NCBI GenBank assembly: GCA_009767595.1
Contig: VSDK01002217.1
Span: 4,685 to 68,684, forward strand
From: Symbiodinium kawagutii
Lineage: Eukaryota > Sar > Dinophyceae > Suessiales > Symbiodiniaceae
Reading direction: 5' to 3'
Length of the DNA: 64,000 nt
Both the position numbers and the translations under genes were made by a program. The notes under the pieces are model-generated. The model made no database searches. It saw only the letters and a list, made by a program, of their open reading frames with translations, and was not told where the DNA came from. Below, in pieces: positions 33,019 through 47,700 of this stretch. How positions within the stretch are numbered: the stretch's first letter is position 1; every line of letters begins with the position of its first letter.

Positions 33019-36000
33019 CTGTAGTTGTGGTTGTAGCGCATTGGTTCATTTTTTTGGGTTTCACCAGTGAAAATGCACTTCCTAGTGGGTAGAAATACGA
33101 ATGTGAGCTCGAATTTGGTGAACAGTAGTGAACAGTTCATCGCCAAACTGCCGATCTTAGAGGGTTGACAGGGAATCAGCCAGGATTCTGAACTCAAAAG
33201 TCGGGGCCGGGAACCAACAAGAAGCGAGAAGTGTTTGAACACTGAAGTAGGGACCTGTTGGAACACTTTTTGGACTCAAGTGTTTGAACTCAAGTGTTCC
33301 AAAGGACCTTCATGTTTGAACATGTTTCAACTGAAGGCTTGTTGGACCTTCAGTAGGGGCTGCAAAGCTACCCAGGGTCAGCCTAGGCGTCCATCGTCGG
33401 GCCCACCCTGGCGGATTCCAAGAACAGTTGGCCTCCCAAGCGTCATGCCTTGAAGAAGGTGCGGTGCCAACAGCAGCGTTTGCGGTTGCAGATTTGGGGG
33501 CTGGCTTCGATGGTGAGCGGTGGTAGCGATTCTTGGGAGGTACTCGTATAGCATGGTACAGCAATGGTTGATAGCGTTTTTCAGAGGTCAAGTTCCAGCT
33601 GAAGTTTGCGAAATGGTTGGTTGTTAAGGACGGACAGCAATGGTTAATTATTGTTCTTGATGCTCAGAACGTACAATCATGGGGATAATGGCCTGTATCC
33701 TGGCGCCGGTATATTGATGATGGTTTGTGACGATTGATAATGGACAATGATGGTTCAGGATGGGTTGTATGGGTTGAATATGATTCATTGTGGTTGCTAG
33801 TGGTGGATATTGGTTGAAATGATAGAAGCAACGCTGACAGGTCTTGACCCACACGGCCATACCAATTATCCAAACTCAGACTTAAACTCAAAAACAAAGG
33901 TGCATAGTTTACTTGGAGTGCATCATCAGCTAGGGTCACCCCGTCGCACCCATAACACTTGGAGGTTCCTGACGGTCCAGCTGCAGCACACTCCCATCAC
34001 TTTGTTCACAAGAATCATTGTTGATCATAGAGGGTTCACTGGTGTTTCCCTTTGCTTCATTCTATCTCATAATGCTGCTTGATAAGATGCTTGTGTGGGA
34101 CAGCACATTGGTACGCACAGATTTTTCCATTTTTGGATGGTTGGGATACCCCTATGGGCTAATCACATTCTTCTTGCATGACTTAACGTGGATTGAATTT
34201 GTTCTGCCGTTCTCTGTCATTCCCCAACAGGGAAAGCTAATGGGGTCTTCAGCCCAGAGAAGCTTCGGTGTGTTTCGGTGCAAGTCCCAGGTCTAGGTTC
34301 TGGCAAGTTCTGGTGTAGTTGGCAGATCCAGCTTCCAGAAGGTTCTGGCAAGTTCCAGTGCAGTTTGCAAATGGTTGTGGAAGGTTGCGGCAAGTTCCGG
34401 CAGCGTTGGCAAATCAAGGTTTCGGAAGGTTACTGGAAGTTCCCGTACAGTTGGCAGATCAAGGTTCCGGAATGTTCCAGCAAGTTCCAGTGCCCTTGGC
34501 AGATCAAGGTTCCAGAAGGTTCCAGGTGATTGACGTGCAAGTTCCTAGAGCAAGGTCCTGGAAAGTTCCAGGAGTTTGTGGTACAACAAAAATATGTTAA
34601 GCCAGATCACCCCTGCTGGTGGGGATACCGCGGAAGCTTATTTGCTTTTGCGTGGTGAATACTGAAATGCGGCAAACCTCTGCCAATGGAAAATAGGCAA
34701 TTTTGGCTGTTTGCCCAGGATTGTCCTATAAAATACATAGTGATAAGCCATTTCCAGGTTGGCTTGCCATCAGTTTTACACTATCATCAACCATGATTGT
34801 TGGTTGTTGTCCATTATTATTAATCAGTTGGCCACTATTATACTTGCCATTGACATTACGATTGTTGGTAATTACCAGCGACTATCAATCCTTCTCTGCA
34901 GGACACCCCAAACATCGTGGTGATTCTGAACGATGACGTTGGCTACGGAGCCCCCGACACCTTTGGCGGTCCCATTCACACACCCACCTTGTCCAAGATT
35001 GCTTCGCGCGGTGCCACTTGGATGAAGGAAAGCCGGCCACTAGCGGCTGTCCGAAGATTGGTGGCTGAAAAACAGTCCACTTCGCCAACGGAATGAAACC
35101 CATCAATCTTCGGAAAAAAAGTGTCAGGGGTAGTGAACTTCCACCAAGGGGTGACCCACTATATCCCATGGTTGATCATTATAATGGGATGACTTTTCGG
35201 AGTTTCCCTTGCCAATTTTCAGGGATGAAAACCGCAAAGGTGGGCTAACCTGCTACACGTGATTCGGAGATCCACCAGGGTGAGCCCTGTGTGGCAAACC
35301 GAACCGCAAAACACAGTAGGTGGGCAATGCCCAAGCGGCCCACATCGAAAACTTCACGCCTCATCGGCATTATCAAGGACCTTTCAACCACGCAACAACC
35401 ATTATCGACCACTACTTCTTAGAGTCACCACCATTCAATCTCCGAAAATGAGCATGCAGTGTTGAGCAAATCTTTTGAGTCAAGAAAATTGAGGAATGCT
35501 ATGGGTATGTGCCCAAAAAGGGTAACCAAGAACCCACCAAAAAATGATCCTTGTCCTATAGGAAAACCATATGTTTTTGGCGTACCACTATTTCGGCACA
35601 TACCCATATCCGTGAAGGACAACAACATATCAGCTTGTTTCCCGACAATCCCAGCTCAACAGTGCTATTGTGCCGCTGTCTCTGGCAGCCACAACCTGGG
35701 AAATCCTAGCTTTTTCATCCTGAGATTATGACACTGCTAAGTTGTTGGTCCCCATGCAGTTGGTGATAGAGGCAAGAGAAGGTTCGTACATCATGTTGCA
35801 TGGCTGTTTCTTCAATTGAAAAATGCTACTTAGCAGAATCATCAGAGCTTTGTCGCCTGTTTGTGATCACTTCATGCTTGAAGACGAAGCCTTTTTCCCA
35901 AAATTTGTTGAAAAATCTGCAAAGTCGCATTGATGAACCGTGCTTCATTTGATGGTTTCTCAAAATAGGGGACCCCTAAAATGGTTGGTTTGTTACTATA

Positions 36001-38394
36001 AATGGTTCATAAACTGGATGATTTGGAGGTACCCCCATTTTGAGAAACACCCATTTGCGCGATGCCAACAAAAGTCGTCGTTTGGCGCTTGGGGGTCAAG
36101 GGGCCCCGGTACCTTGGCTTTTCACATCGATCAATGGATGGCCTCATGCGCTGGTCCTGGCGCCCATTTTTGGGATGAGAACAGCTACAGGGTGGAGATT
36201 CGCCACTGAACTACAGTTCTGTCTGCCATCTGCTTGGTAGTTGCCCTGGTTATGTTCACCAACTTAACTAGTTGGGCTTTCACCCCGAAGTAGTTCACCC
36301 CAGTGAAGTTGCGGATAAAGTTTGTTGGGGACAACAGCTAGAACTACTATAGTTATAGGGGTGATAGCTCCTCATGATGTAGGGCTAGAACTACTAAATT
36401 TGTGAACCCCAGTTGATAAACCAGCTGAACTAACTTGTTGGGGCCAGCAGCTCCCCATGCCTCGCAGTTCCTCCCAGGTGACGTTCAACCGTTTTCACAC
36501 CACTGCCATCTGCTCCCCGACTCGGGCGTCCCTGCTCCTTGGCACGGGGAGCGAGCCTGGGTCTTGGATGTGGCGTCCTGGTGAAGTACGGTGAAGCACC
36601 AAAGCCCTGGGCCGAGTGTTTCTTAGCCATAGAATTTTCAAAGAGTTGTACCATCTGGGCGCGCAAGCGGCCTACCTATTGCGAGTTTCCATGGGAAAAA
36701 TGTTCTGCAGGTATACCATGAATGGCATGGGAGAGACCATAGACTAGCTCCCATGTTTGATCTGCGCAACTGGCGGAAATCATCTGCAATTTCCAGCCGG
36801 GAAAGCTAGCTGACAAAAGCCATCCGGACCTGAGGTCATGGAGGTCAAAGCAGTGCTAAACACCATCTAAACACCCGCAATTGCACCATGCCAACACCAA
36901 GACCGAAATGAATGTAAATCACTGCTTACTTATTAAGGCTTCAGAACAGTTTGCTGTAATAACGATAGTTGATCATGCTTAATAGTACTGTTGGTCTATA
37001 ATAATAGGTCGATCTATGTCTGCACCCAATAGTTAAAACCATGAACCGCCACCACGTTAAGCTAAGCCATCAACCATCAATAGTTCACCCAGAACCACTA
37101 TTAAGATCTATCAGTAGTTATAGTGACAGTAATAATCAGTAACCCATTCACCACCATAATGAATTAATAGTTAACAGTTAACCCATACTTCAACTATCAA
37201 CTACCATGAACTGTTAACCACCATCCTTAACCTATCAGCCTACAATGGTTAACGCATGAATCACCATAATTAACCACCATAGTTCACCCAGCACTGTAGT
37301 TAACCCATGAATCGCACCACAGTTCATGGTAGTTTCTTGGATGATCGACTCGGAACTGGTGAAGCTAACCATGGGAATTGTAACTATGGGTTATAACCAT
37401 GTTACAATCGTTACAACTACCAGTTAACCACTGGTTCCATCCGAACTACTGGTATAACTATGAGTTATAACCATGTGAATATCCCAGTAACCATGGGAAT
37501 TGTAACTACCCTTCTTTGTGGGTTATAACTAGCCATGGTAGATACCATCCATGTATGATACTAACCATGGGAATTGTAACTAATCATATGGTAATCATGG
37601 ATGGTATCTATGGATAATCGTATCATTTGATAGCAACTAATCTGATACCATCCAGTGATAATCATGGGGTTTTGTGGGCTATATGGTGGTTTCTTAAAAT
37701 GGGGGTACCTCAAAAATGGTTGGTTTATTACTATAAATGACTAATAACTAGATGACTGGGGGGTACCCCTATGACTTGAGAAACCACCATGTTAATCATG
37801 ATGAAAACAACAGGAACCATCTACTAATCGTATCATTTGATAGCAACTAATCATGGGGCTCAAATATCATTGGATGCTCATCTTGGCGTATCAGTCCCAG
37901 CCGGGGCCCCTGGCGAGCCCAGGATGACGGGCCGCAACTCGCACAACGTGGGCGCTGGGCAAATCACCGAGGCCGCCAGCGGCTTCCCGGGCTACACGGG
38001 GACCATCCCCAAGAGCGCCGCCACCATGGCGAAGGCCACGGGGGGATGGGGTGATGGCGGTTGGGGGAAGTGTGTAGGGGTTGGGTGGATGATGGCCATG
38101 TTGAACTGTGATAGTGATGGGATTTTTGTAGGTTTTGATGGTTAACTATGGGGGCTTTCTAGTTTTTTTTGGTTAACTATAGAGTTTTTTATAGTTTTTT
38201 TTGGTGAATTGTAGGGTTCTCATCAGCATGCACCCCTGAATGTTAGCGAAGTTGGTGAACATAACTAGGGTACCAGGCAAATGGTAGATATATGACTAGC
38301 TAGTTCAATGGTTTAGTAATGAACTCAGGGGGGCCCACCTTGTAGGGGTTATATGGGAAAGTATATAAGGTTATCTGCACGGTAGTAAGCTGCT

Positions 38395-38452
<58 letters not shown>

Positions 38453-38453
38453 T

Positions 38454-38489
<36 letters not shown>

Positions 38490-38678
38490 CCAACTTATAA
38501 GCACGATCATGATAATGGAAATAAGAACAGTTGGGTGGTGATGAGGATGGTGATGATGATCAATTGATGGTTGAGTAATGGTCAACTGTGGGGGATAATA
38601 ACCAACCATAGTGTATAGAATGGTCTAGATGTTCATGACGATGATAAAACAAGAACGGGAGTGATGATGAGGATCAAT

Positions 38679-38718
<40 letters not shown>

Positions 38719-41700
38719 CATGATGATGATCATGATGATGACGATGATACTGTTGGTGGCGGTGACTATCCACAGTTGATTCATCGTTAACTACCCGATA
38801 ATAACTGATAGGGAATTCAACGGTTGATGGTGATGAGGGTTCTTCACGGGATTCTTGGACAACGTCTGGGATGGGATCTCCAGAGTTGGCCTTTTCCATC
38901 CCCTGCTCGTGGCCCTGGTAATTGCATTGGGGCTGGGGCAATCGTCATGGTGATCCACGGGGCAAAAAAGACGTCATGGTAGGTTCGCCATGGCCATGGA
39001 TGAATTTTTTGCACCCGATATTCACCCGTTCATATCGCCATGGCCATGGTGATTGTTGATTGGTATCTCCTGTCATTGCTCCGTGATGCCAAGCTCTCGC
39101 GGATCGGCGAGCAATCCGCACATTCATGATTTGTCATATTTTGGGCTTAGAAAACTATGGCTTTAAAGCAGTTTGTTCGTTCGTTGGTTTGTTTGTTTCT
39201 TTGTTGTGTTTCCTGATTATATGTAGACTAGATGAATGCATGAGCCAAACATCCCTGATCGAATGGATAGGGGGTAACACAAAGTCTGTACCACGGGAGC
39301 AGTGCTAGCAACCAACAGGAATCCTTTCCAGTGTGAACTTGGCACTAAAAAGTCCTTCATTCTCCAAGTTGCTGTTGTCCAGCCATCTCTGTGGCCATTC
39401 TTAGCCAAAACGATTAGCGGCTTTACGGCGACAGCTCGGCAACCCATGGAGGAAACCACCCGCCTGTCCCCAGTCGTGCGCCCCAGCTCGTGGCTCAGGT
39501 GCTCTCAGACTATGGCTACGACACCGCAGCCTTTGGGAAGTGGCACAACACCCCCATCAACGACCTCTTCAAGTCGGGACCATTCGATCAATATCCCACT
39601 GGCGACTTGGAACCGCAGTGCTGTGACTGGTGTGACTCTCCAAGCTGCATCTTCGTCACTGTACCAACGAGATGTTTGTTGGCCGTAATGTTTGCACATG
39701 ATTATTTGGGACACCTTCATATTGCTTGGCTGAATGATTCGGCAGCCCATACTGACCCTGGCGCACCATCATGAGCCCAGCCACCATGATGTGAATCCCT
39801 GCTTGGACGTACAGCTGGAGTTATAACTGGCATATAACCATGGGTATAAGCCCTAGAAGGTACGTTCTAACCCCTATAACCATGGTGACGTGTTCAGTTC
39901 CCAGCCAGTAGGTGAAGTAACCCCAGACTAACCATGGTCAATGCAACCGTGTAACCGGTTCACAGCCGTGGTGCACATCCAGCCATGGTGTAACCAGGGG
40001 TTGCCGCTGAGGTTTGGGTTTCCGCTACTTCTACGGCTTCATCGCGGGCGAAACCTCGCAGTACGAGCCGCGCTTGTTCGAGAACACCAATCCCATTGAG
40101 CCCCCGTACACGCCGGAGGACGGGAAGGGAGTTTTTTTCCAGGGGGCCAGAGTTTTCTGGAAGAAAGCCTAGATTTTTTGAAGAAAATCGGACGCGAAGT
40201 GAGTTGATGGGAGTTGAGCTAGTCGTAGCCCCAGTTAGGGTTGTGTTTTTTTTCCCGCATTACTGCCATTTGACAGCTACTTTTACCATTTTGCTTCACA
40301 ACCATGAGTCACTAGTCATTGTCATTTTCACCATTGAACATTTCACTCTGGACTTGTTGGCCACTGTTAACAACCTCCAATTGCTGCAAAAGGTCAGGGT
40401 CCTCAGGTCTTCAATTTCACCCAGCTTGGAAGACTGCAGCACGCGAAGCATTCGACTTGGAAGTCAGCCACATCCACAGGGCATCACAGGGCTATGGGTC
40501 ACTATGGGTACTCCATGCAACCAGCTTCAGCGCTTGAAAAAACATCGCCTCCTGGAACCCAACAGCGCGAGACCCTAACCCCAAACTGGTCAACGTTGGG
40601 AGGCTCTTGTGCTGCTCGTTTCGAAGGTCACAGGGTAGGAAGGCCATGGATCCCCGGAGTGATCCAAGCTGCGCAAGATCCAAAGTTGGGTCATGGACCA
40701 TCTCTGTGCTGAACGGTCCAGTTGCGTTTGTTCATGTGCACAGGTGACCAGTGATATGAGGCCAAGTGTATTGATGCATGTTTCTTCTGATGTAGCACAT
40801 CATTGCACTTTGCAGGTTCCTCGTTACATTTTTTTGAGCACCACAGGTGCAGCACTTTTGATGTGAGATCCAGCAGTCAAAAAAACCCTGACGTTTGATC
40901 GTCAATCACCATCTATGACTATGGTCAACCTGGCGGTGTAGGTGAACAGCTGGATCTACCGCTAGGGATGCTTGGGAATCTACCCCATTGTTTACCATCC
41001 AATATTGGACACCATATCTTGACCAGCATTGCTATCTTTAAGCATCATCAACAACCCTCAAGCATCAAGACCTACGACTATGAACCCTCTCGTGATCCAT
41101 TGTATTCCTTACTCGTGTTTTTTCATATCCCTGACTATCCATCATTGATATCTGCCGCAATTTGACCAATGTGCACTGGGAGCGGTGACCAATCATGACA
41201 AACCATTCCAGAACATCCTTACCCAGCAATATCAGCCACCGTGAACCATCACTAACCGCGGTCAATCATAATTATCAATTGTCAACCACAATTGCCACTG
41301 CCAATAAATTAACCATCAAGTAGCCATTCTTTTCTCATTATTTTGGTCATCAGTTACTGTAGTCATTTTTTATTATAGGTTAGTTCTTCCCCTAGACCGT
41401 TCTATACCAACTAATGGCTAATCATCTATGGTAAACAGTAGGTTGCCATAGGTTGGTTCTTCCCCTAACCCCAAACAACACACGCCAGGAGGGCTACCAC
41501 CTCACAGAAGATATGGCAGATCAGGCGGCGGGTTGCGCCTTGAGATTCAAACAACAACACTTCGGTCATAGCAGATGTTTCTCATCATTATCAGTGGTGG
41601 TGGTGGTAGTAGTAGTAGTGGTAGTAGTGGTAGTAGTGGTAGTAGTGGTAGTAGTGGTAGTAGTGGTAGTAGTGGTAGTAGTGGTAGTAGTGGTAGTAGT

Positions 41701-41728
41701 CGTAGTAGTGGTAGTAGTGGTAGTAGTG

Positions 41729-41774
<46 letters not shown>

Positions 41775-44700
41775 CAGAAGTAGTAGTGGTAGTGGTAGTG
41801 GTAGTGGTAGTGGTAGTGGTAGTGGTAGTGGTAGTGGTAGAAGTAGCAGCAGCAGTAGCAGCAGTAGTAGTTGTTGTTGATGATCTTAGTGATCATCGAG
41901 CAGTATTGGCGAAGTGTATTGTGGGCCAGAATTCACCACCCAGTCTGAGCCGCATCAACCTAACAATGAGCAACAAAGTGTGATGGTCAAATCATCCTTT
42001 GCCAATGAATGTCAACTCCTGCTCGTCCAACCATGATCCACCGCAGTAATTCTGCCAAGTCATCCTCTGCGGATGGTACATCTACAACCAACCGATCATC
42101 TGCATCACTCTGCTAATGATCCCGGTATCATCATGGCAACCAGTATCATCATGGCAACCAGCCAACGATCAACCGAAACACAAGCAATGATTGGTTTCAC
42201 AGCAACTGCTTGCCGCCAGCAGCTCATGACAGCTGAGATAGTCAGCTTGCAGCTCAGTTGGCGATAGGTTGTTGTTTGGCTCGCTTGCTCGGTTGCTTGG
42301 TTTGTTGATTGGGTGGGTGCGAAAAAAAGCCTGACAGGGTATATCGCTAGTCATCAATCTTGGGACATTGGCAGGGGAATGTGACTACTGTAATCATTCC
42401 CAGCCTAAATCATTGCACAGACGATAGTGATGGAGTATTTCAGTCGAATCACTTAATCATCCAAGATGGTTTAGAAAGTCAGCCTTATCATCATATCGAA
42501 AACTATTTCGGGTATATGGCAGCATCAGTCAATGTCACTGGGTTTATTCATGGGAAAATCCCAGGAACCCTTGTTTTAACAAGCTGTGGTGGTTTCCTGT
42601 AGATTTTCCCAGCAACCACTTGTGGGACAATGGTTTCGACAGGTTCAAGCTGTTCACCATCCGGAAAAACGTAACCATTTTCCAGATCATCCCCAGCAAG
42701 AAACGATTTTCGGATGGCCACCTGTGCCAGATTTTGGGGGTGAAGGCATGGTCAATTATTGTTGGTCAAGCTACTTCATCGGGGTTAATGGTGCTTCTTG
42801 ATTATTCAGCATCATCACTTGATGTACTAGCTTACTAGCCAATAGTAGGCACCATCGTGAATCATGGAACTAGCTTGTCAGCTGTTATTTGCCCTTATTG
42901 TGAAGCAGCTAGCCTGGTTTGATTTACTTCTGTGATCTTGAGTTAGTTGTTGGCTTCCAAGTTGGCTTGGTGCCAAGGCAGCTGGTTAAGCATGGTTTGA
43001 ATGGGTAGTTCAGCATGAAATATGGAGGTTCCTTATGCCATTGGGAACCCGTGGTACTGTAGCGCCTACTAGCCTACTAACGGCATCATTCCTGTCTCAT
43101 TACCTGTGGCATATCTTATGTGGCTAATAGGTCTCGCAAGAGAGGCAGTATGGGACCGTTGCTGAAACATGAGCATCATTGGTTGTGTGCCGGAAATGGA
43201 TTTTCTGGGGATATCGACCTGTAAAGCAACATTGTCATACTATCGACCTACCATTTCTGGGAAGAATCGACCTGTGAACGACTAAAAATTGACCAAGTAA
43301 GAATCGACCAAGTTAGCTGTTTCTGGATCCGATTTCTGGGAAGAATCGACTCATACTATTGACACTTGAACCCACTTGGTGCTTCAAAGACTGCAGGGCT
43401 TCCAACGAGTCCATCTCCCCCCGCCAGTGTCGTGTCACCGGCCAGGCCATTAAGTTCATCCGCACCAACCGTGCGCTGACCCCTGAGAGACCTTTCTTCA
43501 TCTACTTCGCTCCCGGTGGAACCGCAGCGGAAGTGATCAGATGTGATCAGAATATTGGATGAGTTACTGAGTTACTATTTTATGTTACATTATGTAGTTA
43601 CTATTTAATGTTATGTTTTGATCCGATTTTTGTTTAGATACATTGAGATAGTACTTGATGCTGATTGACTTTTGCATTGTTTTTGACTCTTGGCAACACG
43701 TCAAGCACAAATGAATGTAAACAGCAACAAGGACGATGGTCATTGGTCACTGATGTAAATCAGTGATCATATCACAACCAACATCAGTGATCATACCCAA
43801 CAACATCCATAGCAGAAATAAAGTGACCATATCCAGTCGTCAGTCAAAGAATTAAACCGATGGTGATTAGATAATTGGATGTCAATCATGAATGATTTTT
43901 ATTAGTAGTCATGAGACAATCGGCTACTAGTAATTGTTGATTGTGTTGAATGGTCAGTTGCCATGTGAATTGGATGATATAACCATGCGAAAAGTGGTTA
44001 CAAACCTCTTTGGTCAGTATTTATATGTATTTATACCAACTATTAATAATAACTATTAGTCGATCCTCGCTTACGAATGACCATGATGCAGTTAGCCAAT
44101 GATTGACCAATGACTATAGTCTCAATCTAAAAATCATATGAATCATTTGCATTCAACTGTAGGGGATGACCATCGCCACAAAGATGTAAGTTTTTTCTGA
44201 TTCAACTTGGTATTGCTAGTTCTGTGAAATTCAGTGTTGGCTTTCGTGGAGGGACAACTTTGAGACGGTCTATTTTTTCCAATCTGAAAGCAAACTCTCT
44301 TTTCTGACACCTGAATCTTTATGATTGTTTACGATCTAAAGCACAAATCTGAAACCAAACAACTTTCTGAAACCAATCTGCAAACTCGCACGGTGTTTCC
44401 ACAGTGTCACGACCTGGATCACAGAGGAACCCATGGCCCGCACCACGTGCACAAGAAGTGGGCGGACAAGTACAAGGGCAAGTTTGACATGGGCCACCCT
44501 GCTGACAACGGACAGGGAAGCAGCGCGGAAGGAGTGCAGCTCCAGCCCTTGTTGGATATCCAAGGATCGGGCATACCCGTGATACTGAAAATCTCAATGT
44601 CTATACACATATGGCAATGGGTCAAGCAGTTAACCAACAATAATGGGGGATAATGACCAACCATTTTATAGGGAAAACAAAGGTTAGTAATGGGGAACCA

Positions 44701-47700
44701 GGGGTACGGGGTTTTGACCCACAGCCATATGGTATACAAATTTGATATTTATATTTGAACAAGCTCATGATGACTCATGATCTCTATACCTTAGATCCAC
44801 ATCTTTGGTATAAATCATCACTTATTGATGTGGATCTACCAGGATCTACTACTAGTTCTCCAAGGATTTGGACATGGCATGGACTGATGGTGGTGCTGGA
44901 TCTTGCTGGAACTGGACTCGTGTATGACAGGAATCCTTGAGTTTTTGATGTTCGACAGAGATAGTTCGAGGCCTCCCCCGGGGCAAAGGTTGTGTGGTTG
45001 TCATTCTGGTGGGTTATCATCGTGGTGATTTGCTACGGATTCAAAGCCCCATGTCTAAGTACAAGATATATCCCATCATCTATTGACCGGTCTCAAAAAT
45101 TGCGAGGAATGCGATTGGGGTGGAGACATTTTTTTGGGAACGGCCGTTGGTGGCGATGGGTTTTTCGTTCAGAATGGGTCCCAAATAGTGGTGACACGGA
45201 TCTCACGCCAATAACAGCAGTTTGTAGCCTTGGCTTTGTCAGACAAGGCTGGGAGAAGCTTCGTAACATCACTTTCGAGAAGCAGAAGGTGCGGCAACAT
45301 CAATTCTCTGGGGCTCTGGCTTCCCATTGCAACAAGCTATGCTGTGCTGGCTTTCTATGGTTGTCTTGAGGATATGGTTTCTGGCATGGCGTCCTGATTT
45401 TGATCCAGTTTCTTTGGATGATTCGACTTTTTGGGATTTGTATTGGTTCATGTTTGGAGGATTGTGGCGTGGTGAATTTACATACTGAGTCAATGATCAT
45501 TTTGAATGCAAGGTCGGTTTTCCCGGTGATAGCATGATAGACCATCATCAACCAGCTTTTGAGGTGAGGGTTAGCAACAGTCGAGGATGAAGCATCTGGT
45601 CATGATTGACTATCACATTTGCAAATGCTTTCGTTAATCAATAAACCACAATTCGTTCATACAATTCTTGAAGTGAATGACCATGATGAGCAAATATGCC
45701 CATAAATGATGATTAACCATTGGTTGTGTATTTTTCAGAGTTTGTAACCACATATATATACATATATATATATATCAATAAATACATATATATATATATA
45801 TACATATATACATATATACATACATCCCAAACATACTTGACAATGGGCAGCAGTTCACATCCCGGCAGCTGACCTATTTTGGCAATGACCAGCCAGGGGC
45901 ATAGGGGCCCTTGACCCATAGTCATTTTGATGAATGGTTGTTACCAATGGCTGTTAACTATAGTTCATAACTATAGTAACTATAGTTGGGTCAACCAACC
46001 ATTCATCAAACTCTAGGTAATAACTATAGGTAACAACTATAGTTGGGCTGTTACCATTTTGATGGCAATTCCCATGGTTAGCAACTATAGGTAATACCAA
46101 TGGCTGTTAAAACAAGTACCCGCTGGCAAACTGACCTGGCAATGGAATTCAACCATATTTTCTAGTGAAACCCTGGGAAACTAGCAATAGATGGTGGATT
46201 TTCCATTGCCGGTTAGTTCACCAGAGGGTAGTAGGTAATTACCTGTGGGTTAATATACCAATCATTATGAATTACCTGTGGTAATTGGCACTCAACTATC
46301 ACAACAATCACCAACCTTTGTTGATACGAATCATTAACCATCAATAACCAACCATTAGTACTTGGATCACTAAGTAAATTAACCATTTGGATCAAAAATA
46401 ACCAACCATACAATAATTGACCATACGTTCAATTACCCATTATTGATACCATCAATCAACCATTAGTTACTGACCCCCAGGGGGGCCATGAAGCCGACAT
46501 GCAAGTTAGTCATCGTTGGTCCATGAGTTGACCATGGTTTCGTGGTTGTGTCATCAGCACGGGTAGAGAAGAACCATGAAATGGTTGAATCATAAATGGC
46601 GGTTTCTCAAAATGGGGAACCCTCCAAATGGTTGGTTTATTGCTATAAATGGTTGATATAAAGGATGATTTGGGGTCCCCTATTTTGAGAACCACCCAAA
46701 TGGTGATAGTGATAGTTTTTGGTTGAATCACAAACCGGTGATAGTTGGTTGGTTGAATAACCAGTATAAACTATTAATTATGGTTGAATCATAAATCTAT
46801 CACTGGTGATAGTTTATCATGGTTTGTGATAGTTGGTGATAGTGATAGTTTATCACCATACCAGTTGAAACTGGTTGAAACTGGTGATGCAAATGGTGAT
46901 AACCAACAAAACTGATGGTGATAACCTACAAATGGTGAGACAAATCATGAAACTGATGCTGAAAGTTTCTAAACCAACACAAGTATGAACTGGTGACAAC
47001 ATAAAGCAATAACTTTGAAATATAAATGAACAACTGGTGACAGTTTATAAACCAACAGTCATCACCAAGCAACCAAACGGTTATAAAACTGCTCCAAGAC
47101 CCAAAAAGCAACAACAAATCCCAAACATAAACAAAACAAAATCCAACTTTGGAATCGAACCCTCAGCACATCAACCAACCAACCGTAAACTCCAACCAAC
47201 CAACCAACCAACCAACCAACCAACCAACCAACCAACCAACCAAGGCCAACCAACCAAGGCCAACCAACCAAGGCCAACCAACCAAGGCCAACCAACCAAC
47301 CATAAACTCATCAACCAGCTGCCACTGCCAGGCCATGGGTTGGATCCCACAGTCCACGCAGCTCACACCCATCGGTGACGCGGATGCTGGAAATGCTCGC
47401 TTGGTGAAGTGGTGGTCTGCACATGAGGTTTGATGATGGGTGGAAATGGCGAGCTGGGTTAAGCAGTTAACCAACCATGGGTATAGCTAGTTAATGGTTA
47501 ATGATAGGGATAACAACTAGCAACTATAGGGGATATACCAGGTATATATGGCAATGAGTCAATGTTAACCAACAATAATGGCTTATAATGACCAACCAAA
47601 TAGTAATGGGAAAACAATGGTTAATGATAGGGGAACCAGGGGTACGGGGTTTTGACCCACAGCCAAATGATGGTTTCTGACGGGTAATTATGATTGATGC

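Noticed and set aside
41453-41983. 176-codon poly-Val ORF and poly-Ser and poly-Tyr frames
   Set aside because: GTA/GTG repeat inside intron 7. Only its first codons overlap the true exon 7, in a different frame.
43519-44426. Readthrough GGTAAEV after exon 8 as coding
   Set aside because: The phase-correct join to exon 9 gives GGTHGPHH, which matches sulfatases; readthrough does not.
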